Part shown: in pieces, positions 35,516 through 44,341 of the stretch
How positions within the stretch are numbered: position 1 is the first letter of the stretch
Layout: the number at the start of each line of letters is the position of its first letter
Origin: Verrucomicrobium spinosum DSM 4136 = JCM 18804
GTDB taxonomy: Bacteria > Verrucomicrobiota > Verrucomicrobiia > Verrucomicrobiales > Verrucomicrobiaceae
Assembly: GCF_000172155.1 (NCBI RefSeq)
Contig: NZ_ABIZ01000001.1
Coordinates: 3,381,105 to 3,445,104 of the forward strand
Length of the DNA stretch: 64,000 bases
Direction of reading: 5' to 3'
Position numbers and translations under genes: made by a program
The notes under the pieces: model-generated
What the model saw: only the letters and a program-made list of their open reading frames with translations
Told to the model about the DNA's origin: nothing
The model's database searches: none

Positions 35516-36847
35516 ATGAAAATCTGGTTTTACCCTTCGAGGCGGATCGTCCATGAGTCTTTGACCGCAGCATGGATCTTGATGATGGCATGGTGTGCGC
35601 CCGTGGTGCATGCGGCCACCTGCTACTATACCTATGGCTCCACCAGTGGTGGCGTCGCCTGCATCGAGCTCAATGACACGACGGGTGAAATCATCAGGCA
35701 TGAGCCCTTGGGGCCAGCTGAGCTCTCCCTTCCCAAAAAGCTGGCAGTCTCTGGCGATGGCAGGCAACTGGTGGTGACCTCCGATGAGGGCACACAGGCC
35801 TGGGTGTATCAGACGAAGCCCGAACCTCAGCTGCTTGGAACGGTAACTCTGGAGGGCAAGACAGAGGATGTGGTGGCCAGCCAACAATCCGCCTTCCTGG
35901 TCGCGACCAAAGGGTGGTTCTACTGGATCAACCTACAGACTGCGAAGATCGAGAAGTCCTGGAACTCGAGGGATGGTCTCAATCCACCTGGTCGCAAGGG
36001 TGAGGATATCCTGATGGTGCCAGGCAAGGAGCAGGCCCTGGTTACCTTCCAGAAGGACAGTGAGAAGGGCAAGACCCTGGGCAGCCGGATTTTGCTGTTT
36101 GATCTGAAGTCCTTCACCCCTGTGGCGGATCTTCAGTTGCCGCGTGATCACCCGGGGCTGCATCTGGGCAATGACATGCGGGAGCAGGGCCCCAATCCTG
36201 AGCTGATGTTCTTTGCCCCCAAGACGAACACTCTTGTGGTCTCGCTGGATCTTTATGGCGCGTTGGCATTTGCCGAACTGGACGCGGTGATGAGGGGCTC
36301 ATGGAAGCGTCTGCAATACATGCCTTGCGCCTTGTCTGGAGGATGGGGGACGGCCTTTCCGGACCGCGGCCTTCTCTTCAACTCAGGAGACAAGGAGTTC
36401 TTGCTTGTTTCGAATGCCTCCAAGCAGGGTGGGGTGATTCTGGTGGACGTGGGGCGTCGCCGGGTGTTGCAGGAGTTTCCCGCCCCGGCTGGTGCGGAGA
36501 CCCCGGTGCTGCTGCCCACGGCCAAGACGGCGGTGACGGTGATTTCGGGCAAGGTTAAATCTCGTGGCGACAGCGGTGTGGAGGCGGGTCTGGCTCCGGG
36601 AAATGAGCTGCTGGTTTTCGATTTGAGCCCTCTGGACGCGTATCGGCCTACTTCTTTGACCCGCATTCCATGGGACAAAACCCTGACACGCGTGGATGCC
36701 ATCAATCCCGCGGCGAATCAGCTCCTTTTGCTGCTTGAGGGCACTGATGATGCCCAGACCTGGGTATTGTATGACCTCGCCACTCGTAGTGTGAAGTGGC
36801 GGGAGCCGGTGAAGGGGCAGGTCTCAAGACTTGTGATTCATCGGTAG
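35516..36847 (+). CDS. secreted beta-propeller-like protein
   Basis: A 443-residue exported protein. ATG 35516 gives a signal peptide of about 35 residues ending VVHAA; an upstream TTG at 35468 in the same frame only lengthens it. The mature part has repeating four-stranded blade-like units (KLAVSGDGRQLVVTSD, VVASQQSAFLVATKG, DILMVPGKEQALVTF) as in YVTN/lactonase and quinoprotein propellers. No catalytic signature recognised, so a binding or scaffold role is as likely as an enzyme. Stands alone between long intergenic regions. Confidence 0.65.
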   Translation: MKIWFYPSRRIVHESLTAAWILMMAWCAPVVHAATCYYTYGSTSGGVACIELNDTTGEIIRHEPLGPAELSLPKKLAVSGDGRQLVVTSDEGTQAWVYQTKPEPQLLGTVTLEGKTEDVVASQQSAFLVATKGWFYWINLQTAKIEKSWNSRDGLNPPGRKGEDILMVPGKEQALVTFQKDSEKGKTLGSRILLFDLKSFTPVADLQLPRDHPGLHLGNDMREQGPNPELMFFAPKTNTLVVSLDLYGALAFAELDAVMRGSWKRLQYMPCALSGGWGTAFPDRGLLFNSGDKEFLLVSNASKQGGVILVDVGRRRVLQEFPAPAGAETPVLLPTAKTAVTVISGKVKSRGDSGVEAGLAPGNELLVFDLSPLDAYRPTSLTRIPWDKTLTRVDAINPAANQLLLLLEGTDDAQTWVLYDLATRSVKWREPVKGQVSRLVIHR

Positions 36848-37334
36848 GATGGGTGCTTGGCTCGCATATTTGGAGCCAGTTTGGCGAACACCTTTGCGGC
36901 CACCTCAGAGAGGGCCGCAACCTAGGTAAACTAGTGTTTGTACTTCGAACGGCTTCCCTGAGCCGACTAAATTCGGTACTCCAACCATGGTGCGAACCCT
37001 GACAGGGAGTTTGGAATCTCACCTCCAGAGACAAGCCGTGAGCAGCTCAATCCGCCATTCAAACTCAAAAAAAAATGCGCAGCAGGGTTGGAGTACCGCC
37101 TTTAGGCGGAATCAGTTTCCGGAGTCGAGCATCTCCTCCAATGAGTGACTTGAAAGCGCTATCCCGATCTCTCAGGCGAGACAACCCAACGTAGCGAAAC
37201 CAAGGTTCATACAACGGAATATCTTGGGGCAGGCAGAAGCCTGTGATGCGCAGCCTTGTTTTACAGAACCAGAGAGTGCTCACCTTGTTCTCCAAAGTGA
37301 GCGCCCTTCAAATGCATTGAGCGGCTCTTCCCCA
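36848..37334. other. intergenic region between convergent genes with inverted repeats
   Basis: 487 bp with no gene. It carries an 8-bp stem TTGCGGCC / GGCCGCAA (36894-36901 and 36913-36920), a possible bidirectional terminator lacking a T-tract. It also has a 12-bp inverted repeat, GGTACTCCAACC (36975-36986) and GGTTGGAGTACC (37086-37097), the second abutting the hairpin CCGCC-TTTA-GGCGG (37096-37109). Confidence 0.6.
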
Positions 37335-38855
37335 TCAAGGGGCGACTTCAAAGACGCCGATGCCGCCACCGTTGAGCTCATATCCACCGATGAGGAGTGC
37401 TTTGCCGGTGGGGTTCTTGTCGCCGGGGATGAAGACGAGGCACTCGGGTGCCACCAGCTTCTCTTTGATGGTGTTCGCGTACGCGGTGAAGATGGGTTTG
37501 TCAGATGCAGTGATGTCGTACATCACGATCCCGTTCTGCCGTTCCATGCCAGCGAAGAGATACTGGCGATCTCCGATTTTGCCGACTGTGAGCGCTTCTG
37601 GCTCGGGGCCTTTCTTGGCGGAACGTTTGTCGAACTTCCCAGGATTGCCTTCTTCTATATTGTGAAGGGTCTTGTCCTGCTCCAATAACACCGTTTCGAG
37701 CGAGCCGGTGTCGGCAACGAGTTTGCCTGTTTCCGCATCCCACAGGGAGAGCGAGCGGGTGCCGAACATCGTCGGGATGTCGATATCACCGTCTTGATCG
37801 GTGTCACCGTCCAGTTTGGAGATCTCGAGACTGCCGATCTCATGGAGAGGAAGGCTGGCCGCTACTTCTGGGTTCAGGTTTGCAGCGGCGAGGGCGATCC
37901 GGTCAAAGTCGTCGGGCCGGGCATCACCTTCGTTGGCGGTTGCGATGAGGACTTTTGCGTCCTGCTGGAAGACTGCCAGCGTGTCCGGCATGGGCATGCC
38001 GGAGATGTTGTAGCGGATCTCCGCCTTCTTGTCCTGGCTGTTGGCGTCCACGGTCTGGGTGATCGTTCCGAGCGAGTGCACGGCGATCCAGACCTTCTCC
38101 TTGAGATCAAAAATCGCGATGGCGTTGTTTTCCTGAAGCGTGATATAGGCTTTGCCATCAAGCCCGACCACATACTCGGGTTCCACCGCTTCGTATCGAG
38201 GCACGCCGGGTTCGTTCACGCGAATCCTGGCCAGGTCCTGATCCTTGAAGTCGTAGGACTGCACTGTCAATCCTTTGATGTTTTCAATCGTGGCTTCTTT
38301 CACTCCAGAAAGGTCCACCACAGAAAGAGAGCCGGGCACCGAAGAGTCCTTCACATACTCGCCTTCATTGGCCACGAGGAGATGTTGTCCGTCTTCAGAG
38401 AAACGAACGCAGTCGGGGTGGAAGCCGACATCAAGCGCCTCCCCCAGCAATGCTCCGCTCCGGTAATCGAAGAGTACTAGCTTTCCCAGTGCCTTGCTGT
38501 TCTCAATGGGCACCGCCACCACTGCACCCAGGCCGCGACCGAGAGGATCAAGGGCAACGCTGCTGAGGGTGAGGATTTTGCCGTCAAACAACTTGCCCAG
38601 ATCGAGGATGTGCTCTTCCGCGAGGACACCGTTGCCGTCGAGTTTCAGGATTTGCACGCCGTTGCCATCTTTCCCGCCGGAGAACATGGTGGCGAGCCGA
38701 TACCCGTCTGGGGTGAAACTGACAATCTCAGCCCCGCCATCCTTTGGATGAAATTGCCCCAGAAGCTTCAGTGAAGCGGCCGGGGAGGTGGTGAGGAGTG
38801 ATGCTGAGACAACCGCGGTGAGGAGTGGTGGCAAATTTGGCTTCATGCGGCGCAT
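37335..38855 (-). CDS. secreted choice-of-anchor-I type beta-propeller protein
   Basis: A roughly 506-residue exported protein. The frame extends to 39026, but the start is placed at ATG 38855 (38846 also possible), giving a signal peptide ending LLTTSPAA. Propeller motifs typical of the choice-of-anchor I / alkaline-phosphatase-associated group are present: FHPDCVRFSEDGQHLLVANEGEY, here read in parts as HPDCVRFSEDG and LLVANEGEY, then ATANEGDARPD. It ends GGYELNGGGIGVFEVAP with no visible anchor. Function of the family is not established. Divergent from the small basic protein gene at 39027. Confidence 0.75.
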   Translation of the reverse strand: MRRMKPNLPPLLTAVVSASLLTTSPAASLKLLGQFHPKDGGAEIVSFTPDGYRLATMFSGGKDGNGVQILKLDGNGVLAEEHILDLGKLFDGKILTLSSVALDPLGRGLGAVVAVPIENSKALGKLVLFDYRSGALLGEALDVGFHPDCVRFSEDGQHLLVANEGEYVKDSSVPGSLSVVDLSGVKEATIENIKGLTVQSYDFKDQDLARIRVNEPGVPRYEAVEPEYVVGLDGKAYITLQENNAIAIFDLKEKVWIAVHSLGTITQTVDANSQDKKAEIRYNISGMPMPDTLAVFQQDAKVLIATANEGDARPDDFDRIALAAANLNPEVAASLPLHEIGSLEISKLDGDTDQDGDIDIPTMFGTRSLSLWDAETGKLVADTGSLETVLLEQDKTLHNIEEGNPGKFDKRSAKKGPEPEALTVGKIGDRQYLFAGMERQNGIVMYDITASDKPIFTAYANTIKEKLVAPECLVFIPGDKNPTGKALLIGGYELNGGGIGVFEVAP

Positions 38856-38976
38856 AGTCGTCTGGGCGGTCGAGAAATGGGGATGGTGACGTGCAAAACT
38901 TTCGTCACCAAGGGGCGAGGATAAGGCGCAAATATAAATGTCACATTCCCAGAATTGCATCCACATGTGACTTTGT

Positions 38977-38992
38977 GTTACGTTTTCGTAAC
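38977..38992. promoter_or_regulatory. GTTAC-N6-GTAAC operator-like palindrome
   Basis: GTTACG-TTTT-CGTAAC, a perfect 6-bp-stem palindrome, lies between the divergent genes starting at 38855 (minus) and 39027 (plus), 35 bp from the latter. Same arm sequence and spacing as the site at 35387. Confidence 0.4.
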
Positions 38993-39026
38993 GACAACTC
39001 GTCAACAAGTACATCCGAATTCCCAA

Positions 39027-39302
39027 ATGAAAGTGCCCAAAACATCAAAAAAGTCTGCCACTCGCAAAAAAACTGTGAAGGCAGTTTCTCTGGATCTTTC
39101 AGCCGCCCAGCAAAACGCTGAGGACGCGAGTTCCCAGGTGGCGGCTGCCAAGCTGGCCGTCAAAGCTGCGCGAGCTGCCTTCAAACAAGCAAAGAAAAAA
39201 GCGAAGGAGGCCGGCAAGGAGCTGAAGCAGGTGCAGAAAGCATCCAAAGCTGACGCAAAGTCCCCTCAAAGAAAGTCGGCCAAAAAGACCGACAAGGGCT
39301 AG
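39027..39302 (+). CDS. small Lys/Ala-rich histone H1-like protein
   Basis: A 91-residue highly basic protein made almost wholly of Lys, Ala, Ser, Gln and Glu, with blocks such as KTSKKSATRKKTVK, AARAAFKQAKKKAKEAGKEL and KSAKKTDKG (each quoted separately). The central 40 residues (DLSAAQQNAEDASSQV onward) should form a single amphipathic helix; the ends are disordered basic tails, as in bacterial H1-like nucleoid proteins. ATG 39027 is the first Met giving the basic N-terminus; the frame extends upstream without coding character. Probably binds nucleic acid, but no direct evidence. Confidence 0.65.
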   Translation: MKVPKTSKKSATRKKTVKAVSLDLSAAQQNAEDASSQVAAAKLAVKAARAAFKQAKKKAKEAGKELKQVQKASKADAKSPQRKSAKKTDKG

Positions 39303-40395
39303 GCCATCCTGGCAGCCAGCTGGAGCGTGCTGCGAAGCTTGTGACACGCGGGGCAGAGTCTTCGCCGCTCCAGCGCCGGGTTTGGGAAATACTTCGTGTT
39401 GGCTGGGTCTCTGATACAGGCCTTCGCTATGGTGGCGATCAGAAGCGCTTGGGCGAGACATGGCCATGACGGACCCAAGCGACCACTGCGACTGCCCAGA
39501 TTTTCGGCACGAATTAACTCATGGGAGGGCAATTTGGAGTAGGCGTGCCCGTGATGGGGGGCGACAAGTCCATGCAGCTCGCCAGGCGATGTCCCTAAAG
39601 TGGGGGATACCGCATCTGGAGAATGAAAGTTGGAAAGGTGCGCTTGCTTTTCATCCACGGGGCTCTTTGTAGCCTGGGCGCTAGTTCTCGGATTTTGTCA
39701 ACAGCAGAGACAAGGGCATCCGGAGCGCTTGAGCAGCGATGGATTCGCCACACAACGCCACCGCACCGGGGTCTTTGGTCGGTGTGCAATCTCCACGCAT
39801 TTGGGCGGCACAACTGCCGGAGCGGGAAAGTGCGATGAGGTCGTTGGCTGTGGTGCCTTGCGATCTGGTTGATGGCTGATGAAGCATGGGCCAGCTGTCC
39901 AACAAGGGACATGACTCTCAATGAGGGGCGAAGTCGGCGCGCTTTTTGTCCCTTTGTGTACAATGTGGACAGTTTTTGCGCCAACGAGATGCGAATTTTA
40001 AGTTTCTTTTTGGAGCAGCGTGTATCGCCATCAAGGCAATATCCAGCGAGCGTTTGCACTGAACCCCATTCTTTTCGTGGGTGCTTCGAGCTGTTGAGAA
40101 AGCGGGGGGGCGCTGGCGTGATCTGCTGAGGATGAGGTTTCTGCGAGCGTGAGGGTTCCATCGAAAAGGTGAATCCATGGCGGTAAATGTGCCCTTGGGA
40201 TTATCGTGTTAAAAATCAGCAGGAAGAATGGGTAAATGGGATAACATAAATATAAACAAAAATATGCATTGTGCGGATTCGGCCAACCTGTAACAGTGGC
40301 GTTATATAAATATACGGCGAAAACATGATTGGCATAATTGCCATGTGTTTTAAAGCTGTCCGTGTCGGCATTTTAGCCAAAATAGAAGGAAAAAA
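39303..40395. other. long non-coding region upstream of the ice-binding autotransporter
   Basis: About 1.1 kb without a supportable gene. Open frames on the minus strand (39299-39658, 39595-40161) show no recognised domain or start signal. From about 40200 the sequence becomes AT-rich (runs of ataaatataaac), which probably marks the promoter of the gene at 40396. GTAAC-AGTGGC-GTTAT at 40290-40305 resembles the operator-like sites upstream of other surface-protein genes, in inverted orientation and with one mismatch. Confidence 0.5.
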
Positions 40396-42294
40396 ATGAG
40401 TCCAATCATCTGCAGGCGGACCGTGGTGTGTGTTATTTCCGCGTTCTTGGCTTTGTTTGTTCACCAGGCCGTCCAGGCGCAGTCGGTGGATCTCGGTACT
40501 GCTGACAGTTTTGCGGTGCTGGCGGGATCCGGGATCACCAACAATGGTCCGACCACCATTGTGGGGGACATCGGGACCCACCCAAACCCCTCGATCACAG
40601 GTGGTGGCAGTATTACCCTCACGGGAACGAATCATGCCGACGACGCAGTCACGGAGCAGGCTAAAATTGATCTGGTGACCGCGTATAACAGTGCAGCAGG
40701 TCTGGCCCCTACCGGTACCATCACCGCAGGGACACTCGATGGCTTGACACTCGTTGCGGGTGTTTATAACGATGGCGGTTTTTCCCTCAGTCTTACAGGT
40801 ACGCTCACTCTGGATGCGCAGGGAAATCCTGACGCGGTGTGGGTCTTTCAAACTGGCTCGACCCTGATCACTGCTTCCAACAGCTCTGTGGTCATCATAA
40901 ACGGCGGGCAGGCGTGCCATATCTTCTGGCAGGTGGGCAGTTCGGCAACACTAGGCACTGACTCCACTTTTCAAGGTAACGTCCTGGCCCTCACCTCAAT
41001 CACTGCCACTACGGGCGCGTCCGTCGTGGGACGGCTTTTGGCACGAAACGGTGCGGTGACACTGGACACAAATGAGATCATTAAAGCGATTTGTGCAGAG
41101 GTGATCGACACTACTCCCGACGGCGAGGGGGAAGGGGAAGGGGACTCCTCCGGCGGGAGCGATGCGGAAAAGGCTGAGGAGTTGCGGAAGACCCTGTTGT
41201 TGGCGGCCCAAGTGGTGGACATTGCCTCACTGCCGGGCCTCACCTCCATCTACACCCAGGGCTTCTCCCAATTCGACACCGAGGTTTTTAGCGTTCAGCA
41301 GCGGTTCGCGGATCTTCGTGCCCAGTCCTATGCTTGGTCCAACCGGCCACCCAATGTGTACAGTCCAGAACCTGTGCCGAGCGAGAAGAACCCGTGGAGC
41401 GGAAAAAATCCCTCAGGAGGCAAGAATGCCTGGGGCGGCAAAAGGGGCGAAGGCGTACAGCCAAAAGAAGTGCAGGTGGATGAGGATCTGCGTTGGGGCT
41501 TCTTCATCGTGGGTACCGGTGACTACCTCACGGCGGGTGGTGCCAATAGTTACGACGGGACAACGGTAGGGACGGCCATGGGTGTGGACTACCGACTCAG
41601 CGAAAAGTTTGTCGTAGGCGTCAGCGTGGGCTATTCGCATACGGAGGGCGACCTCACGGGCACAAGCAATGTGGAAGCCGATGGCGGTAAGGCCGCAGTT
41701 TATGCCATGTACCACGATGGCGGCTTCTTCGCGGAGGCCATAGTGGGCGGAGGTTACAACTCATATGACATTGAGAGAAGTGGATTTCTCGGCACGGCCC
41801 GCGGTGAAACGGAGGGGAAACAGTTCGACGCTTATCTGGGGATGGGCTACGACTTGAAGCTGGGCGCTTGGACTATCACTCCCATGGCCTCAGTGCTTTA
41901 CACCCTGGTTAGCATAGATGGCTACGACGAAGTTGGCTCGCTCCTGCCCCTTATCATTGAATCCCAGGATGCAAGCTCTCTGCGCACTCGCATTGGACCT
42001 CGGGTCGCCTACACCACCAAGGTGGGTTCTGCTCTTGTGACCCCTTCGGTGGGAATTCAGTGGCAGCATGAGTTTCAGGATGACAGCCTCCCCTTTCAGG
42101 CCCGATTTTCCAATGACAGCGGCAGCCTCTTTACCGTGTATGGGCCCGAGATGGGGCGCGACAGTCTTCTGCTGACAGCGGCGCTCAATGTCTCATGGAG
42201 ACGCTATGCCGCCTATCTCGCCTATCAGGGCAATTTGGGCCGCGAGAACTATGAGAGTCACAGCGGACTGGTTGGATTAAGGGTGAGCTGGTAA
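40396..42294 (+). CDS. ice-binding-type (DUF3494) autotransporter
   Basis: A 632-residue outer-membrane protein in three parts. Signal peptide: residues 1-30 (ending AVQAQS). Residues about 31-232 match the DUF3494 ice-binding fold, an irregular beta-solenoid: LGTADSFAVLAGSGITN, GDIGTHP, LAPTGTITAGTLDGLTL, AGVYND, DAVWVFQTGSTL, IFWQVGSSATLG, LLARNGAVTLDTN. Residues about 233-360 are a linker that starts acidic and ends in Gly/Lys/Asn-rich short repeats (SGKNPSGGKNAWGGK). Residues about 365-632 form an autotransporter beta-barrel ending in the aromatic VSW expected for BAM recognition. It therefore looks like a type Va autotransporter with an ice-binding or adhesin passenger. AAGGAAAAAA lies just before the ATG. 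Confidence 0.85.
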   Translation: MSPIICRRTVVCVISAFLALFVHQAVQAQSVDLGTADSFAVLAGSGITNNGPTTIVGDIGTHPNPSITGGGSITLTGTNHADDAVTEQAKIDLVTAYNSAAGLAPTGTITAGTLDGLTLVAGVYNDGGFSLSLTGTLTLDAQGNPDAVWVFQTGSTLITASNSSVVIINGGQACHIFWQVGSSATLGTDSTFQGNVLALTSITATTGASVVGRLLARNGAVTLDTNEIIKAICAEVIDTTPDGEGEGEGDSSGGSDAEKAEELRKTLLLAAQVVDIASLPGLTSIYTQGFSQFDTEVFSVQQRFADLRAQSYAWSNRPPNVYSPEPVPSEKNPWSGKNPSGGKNAWGGKRGEGVQPKEVQVDEDLRWGFFIVGTGDYLTAGGANSYDGTTVGTAMGVDYRLSEKFVVGVSVGYSHTEGDLTGTSNVEADGGKAAVYAMYHDGGFFAEAIVGGGYNSYDIERSGFLGTARGETEGKQFDAYLGMGYDLKLGAWTITPMASVLYTLVSIDGYDEVGSLLPLIIESQDASSLRTRIGPRVAYTTKVGSALVTPSVGIQWQHEFQDDSLPFQARFSNDSGSLFTVYGPEMGRDSLLLTAALNVSWRRYAAYLAYQGNLGRENYESHSGLVGLRVSW

Positions 42295-43028
42295 TATTCG
42301 GTGGCTTCTTGACTGTTGGATATGGGTTCTATGGGAGGTTAGTCCATGAACCGAAAGGGTTTGTCTTGCGTAGCCAAAGGGCGACCAAGTTTTGCGAGAC
42401 TACCCATGGAGGCTTGCGCCTGGCATTCCACCGCGGAGCGGAAGGCCAGGCGATCCAACCGATGGATGGGAGATTTATGAATTGCGTCTGAGGTCATGTT
42501 TCGTGGCCTTCACGATGCCGCCTCCCCCCCCCAGTTTACTCGGACTACGGCACCACCAACCGCTCTGGCTCTTGAGGGCCAGCCGGAGGGGGGGGGATGA
42601 CGTTGGGAGCGGTTCACTCATCCAGGATGGAAGGGGTTTCCCATCCTTCCTTTGCTGCTCTTGGTCAGCCGGAAGGGGGGGCATCTCCAGGGTGGGTTCG
42701 CATGCTGGACCCGGCGGAGGCCGATTGGCCGACTGAGGTGCCGCAAATTCATCGAAACCCGGTGCCGCCCAAATAGTGAGCGGGCCAGGGCCTGTGTGAC
42801 AGTTGTTCCGCTTGTCACAGGCGCGGTATTGGCGAGAATCGTATTCAAGATGAAATGCTTGGATCTGAGCGAGTTGGGCGCGGGCAGCATGGCGGATCCG
42901 CCATCCCTGGCATCTGCCTTCAGCATGTCAGCCTCCGATGCGTTGGCCGTGGCGTATGCGACGGTATTTCCTTTCACCTCGCGGGCAAGGATCCTTGTTG
43001 CTAATATCCTTGCGATCTTTCTTTGCCT
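42295..43028. other. repeat-bearing non-coding region
   Basis: 734 bp with no convincing gene. It contains a REP-like palindrome remnant (GAACC-N-GGGTT near 42348), the dispersed repeat at 42394-42451, C- and G-homopolymer runs (about 42523-42533 and 42587-42596) and two imperfect copies of a segment reading CTCTTGNGGNCAGCCGGA followed by a G-run (about 42568-42597 and 42657-42680). A 119-codon minus frame (42618-42977) has some protein-like composition but no recognisable family. Confidence 0.5.
42394..42451. repeat. second copy of the dispersed REP-like element
   Basis: GCGAGACTACCCATGGA (42394-42410) matches 8070-8087 with one indel. TTCCACCGCGGAGCGGAAGG and the next two bases (42426-42447) match 8103-8124 with two mismatches. 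It folds as its own hairpin: GCCTGGC (42418-42424) pairs with GCCAGGC (42445-42451). Confidence 0.75.
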
Positions 43029-44297
43029 ATGAAGACTGCCACAATCACCCGTCTAGGGGAGGCCACGTATGATACACCTATTTTGAACGCCGAAGACGAT
43101 GGTGGGTGTGTGCCCTCCACCGCGAACTGGCAGAACGGGGCGGTACCGGAGGACCTCGTGCTTTTTGAGAAGGCAGGTCCGCAGAAGCGGCTGTTCTTTG
43201 CCCCGGCGGAGACCCGCGCGGCGATCGTCACCTGCGGCGGCCTGTGCCCTGGGTTGAACAACGTGATCCGCTCGGTGACGCGGGAGCTGGTTCGAGGGTA
43301 TGGCGTGCGTTCCGTGCTGGGCATCCGGGGAGGCTACCGGGGGCTGGATCCGGCAGTGGGCAAGGCGCCGATGGAACTCACGGATGATGTTGTAGAGGAC
43401 ATCCACAAGGAGGGCGGCACCCTGCTGGGCACCTCCCGAGGACCGGTGGATGTGACGGTGGCGGTGGAATACCTCATGAAACTGGGCGTGGACATTCTTT
43501 TCACCGTCGGTGGCGATGGCACTCAGCGTGGGGGCAACGCCATCTACGAGGAGGCACTACGCCAGGGACATGATTTGGCCGTGGTAGGGATCCCCAAGAC
43601 CATCGACAATGATGTGCGCTACGTTTCGCGCACATTTGGCTTTGGCACGGCGGTGGATGAGGCGGTGCGGGTCATCAACTCCGCCCACACGGAGGCTCGC
43701 AGTGTGGACAACGGGGTGTCGGTGGTGAAGCTCATGGGACGCCACGCCGGCTTCATCGCGGCGGCCGCGTGTGTGGCGAGCCAGGATGTCAATTTCTGCC
43801 TGGTGCCGGAGGTGCCTTTCGCGTTGGAGGGCGAGTCGGGACTGTGCGCCGCGTTGGAGCGGCGTCTGGCGGCCAAGGCGCATGCCGTGGTGGTGGTGGC
43901 AGAGGGGGCAGGGCAGGAACTGCTGAAAGGAACCGGAGCGAGGGACGCCTCGGGAAACGCAAAGCTACAGGACATCGGCCTGCACCTCCGGGATGCGCTG
44001 AACGCGCATTTCCAGGCGCGGGGGATCGAGATGGCGATGCGCTACTTCGACCCCAGCTACCAGATCCGCGGCTGCCCGGCAAACACGGAGGACGCGCTGC
44101 TCTGTGATCGCATGGGCCGCCATGCGGTGCATGCCGCCATGTCGGGACGCACCGGGCTGGTCGTGAGCTTCCTTCATGGGCACTATGTGCATGTGCCCAT
44201 CGCTCTGATCGCCCGGTCCAGCAAGCAGGTGGACGTGAGCGGGGAGCTCTGGCGGGCGGTACTGGCCACTACCGGACAGCCCGCTCGTCTCATGTAG
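43029..44297 (+). CDS. phosphofructokinase, plant-type/group III-like
   Basis: A 422-residue 6-phosphofructokinase acting on fructose 6-phosphate. Motifs: VTCGGLCPGLNNVIR (nucleotide loop), GGDGTQRGG near residue 160, PKTIDND near 188 (catalytic Asp), MGRHAGFIA near 236. GGDG rather than GGDD points to ATP over pyrophosphate as donor, but the PKTIDND signature and overall pattern follow the long PPi/plant-type lineage, so donor specificity is not certain from sequence. The start is set at ATG 43029; a TTG two codons earlier is in frame. First gene of a three-gene run with two glycosidase-type genes. Confidence 0.9.
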   Translation: MKTATITRLGEATYDTPILNAEDDGGCVPSTANWQNGAVPEDLVLFEKAGPQKRLFFAPAETRAAIVTCGGLCPGLNNVIRSVTRELVRGYGVRSVLGIRGGYRGLDPAVGKAPMELTDDVVEDIHKEGGTLLGTSRGPVDVTVAVEYLMKLGVDILFTVGGDGTQRGGNAIYEEALRQGHDLAVVGIPKTIDNDVRYVSRTFGFGTAVDEAVRVINSAHTEARSVDNGVSVVKLMGRHAGFIAAAACVASQDVNFCLVPEVPFALEGESGLCAALERRLAAKAHAVVVVAEGAGQELLKGTGARDASGNAKLQDIGLHLRDALNAHFQARGIEMAMRYFDPSYQIRGCPANTEDALLCDRMGRHAVHAAMSGRTGLVVSFLHGHYVHVPIALIARSSKQVDVSGELWRAVLATTGQPARLM

Positions 44298-44341
44298 CGG
44301 CCCGGACCGAGTTTGTTGCCGATAACCCATGCCTTTCACAG

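Noticed and set aside
39299-40161. two minus-strand frames of 119 and 188 codons
   Set aside because: No recognisable domain and no start signals. A decayed gene cannot be excluded.
42618-42977. 119-codon minus-strand frame upstream of the phosphofructokinase gene
   Set aside because: Parts look protein-like, but it crosses the G-run repeat region, has no family match that I can name and lacks a ribosome site. Kept as non-coding.
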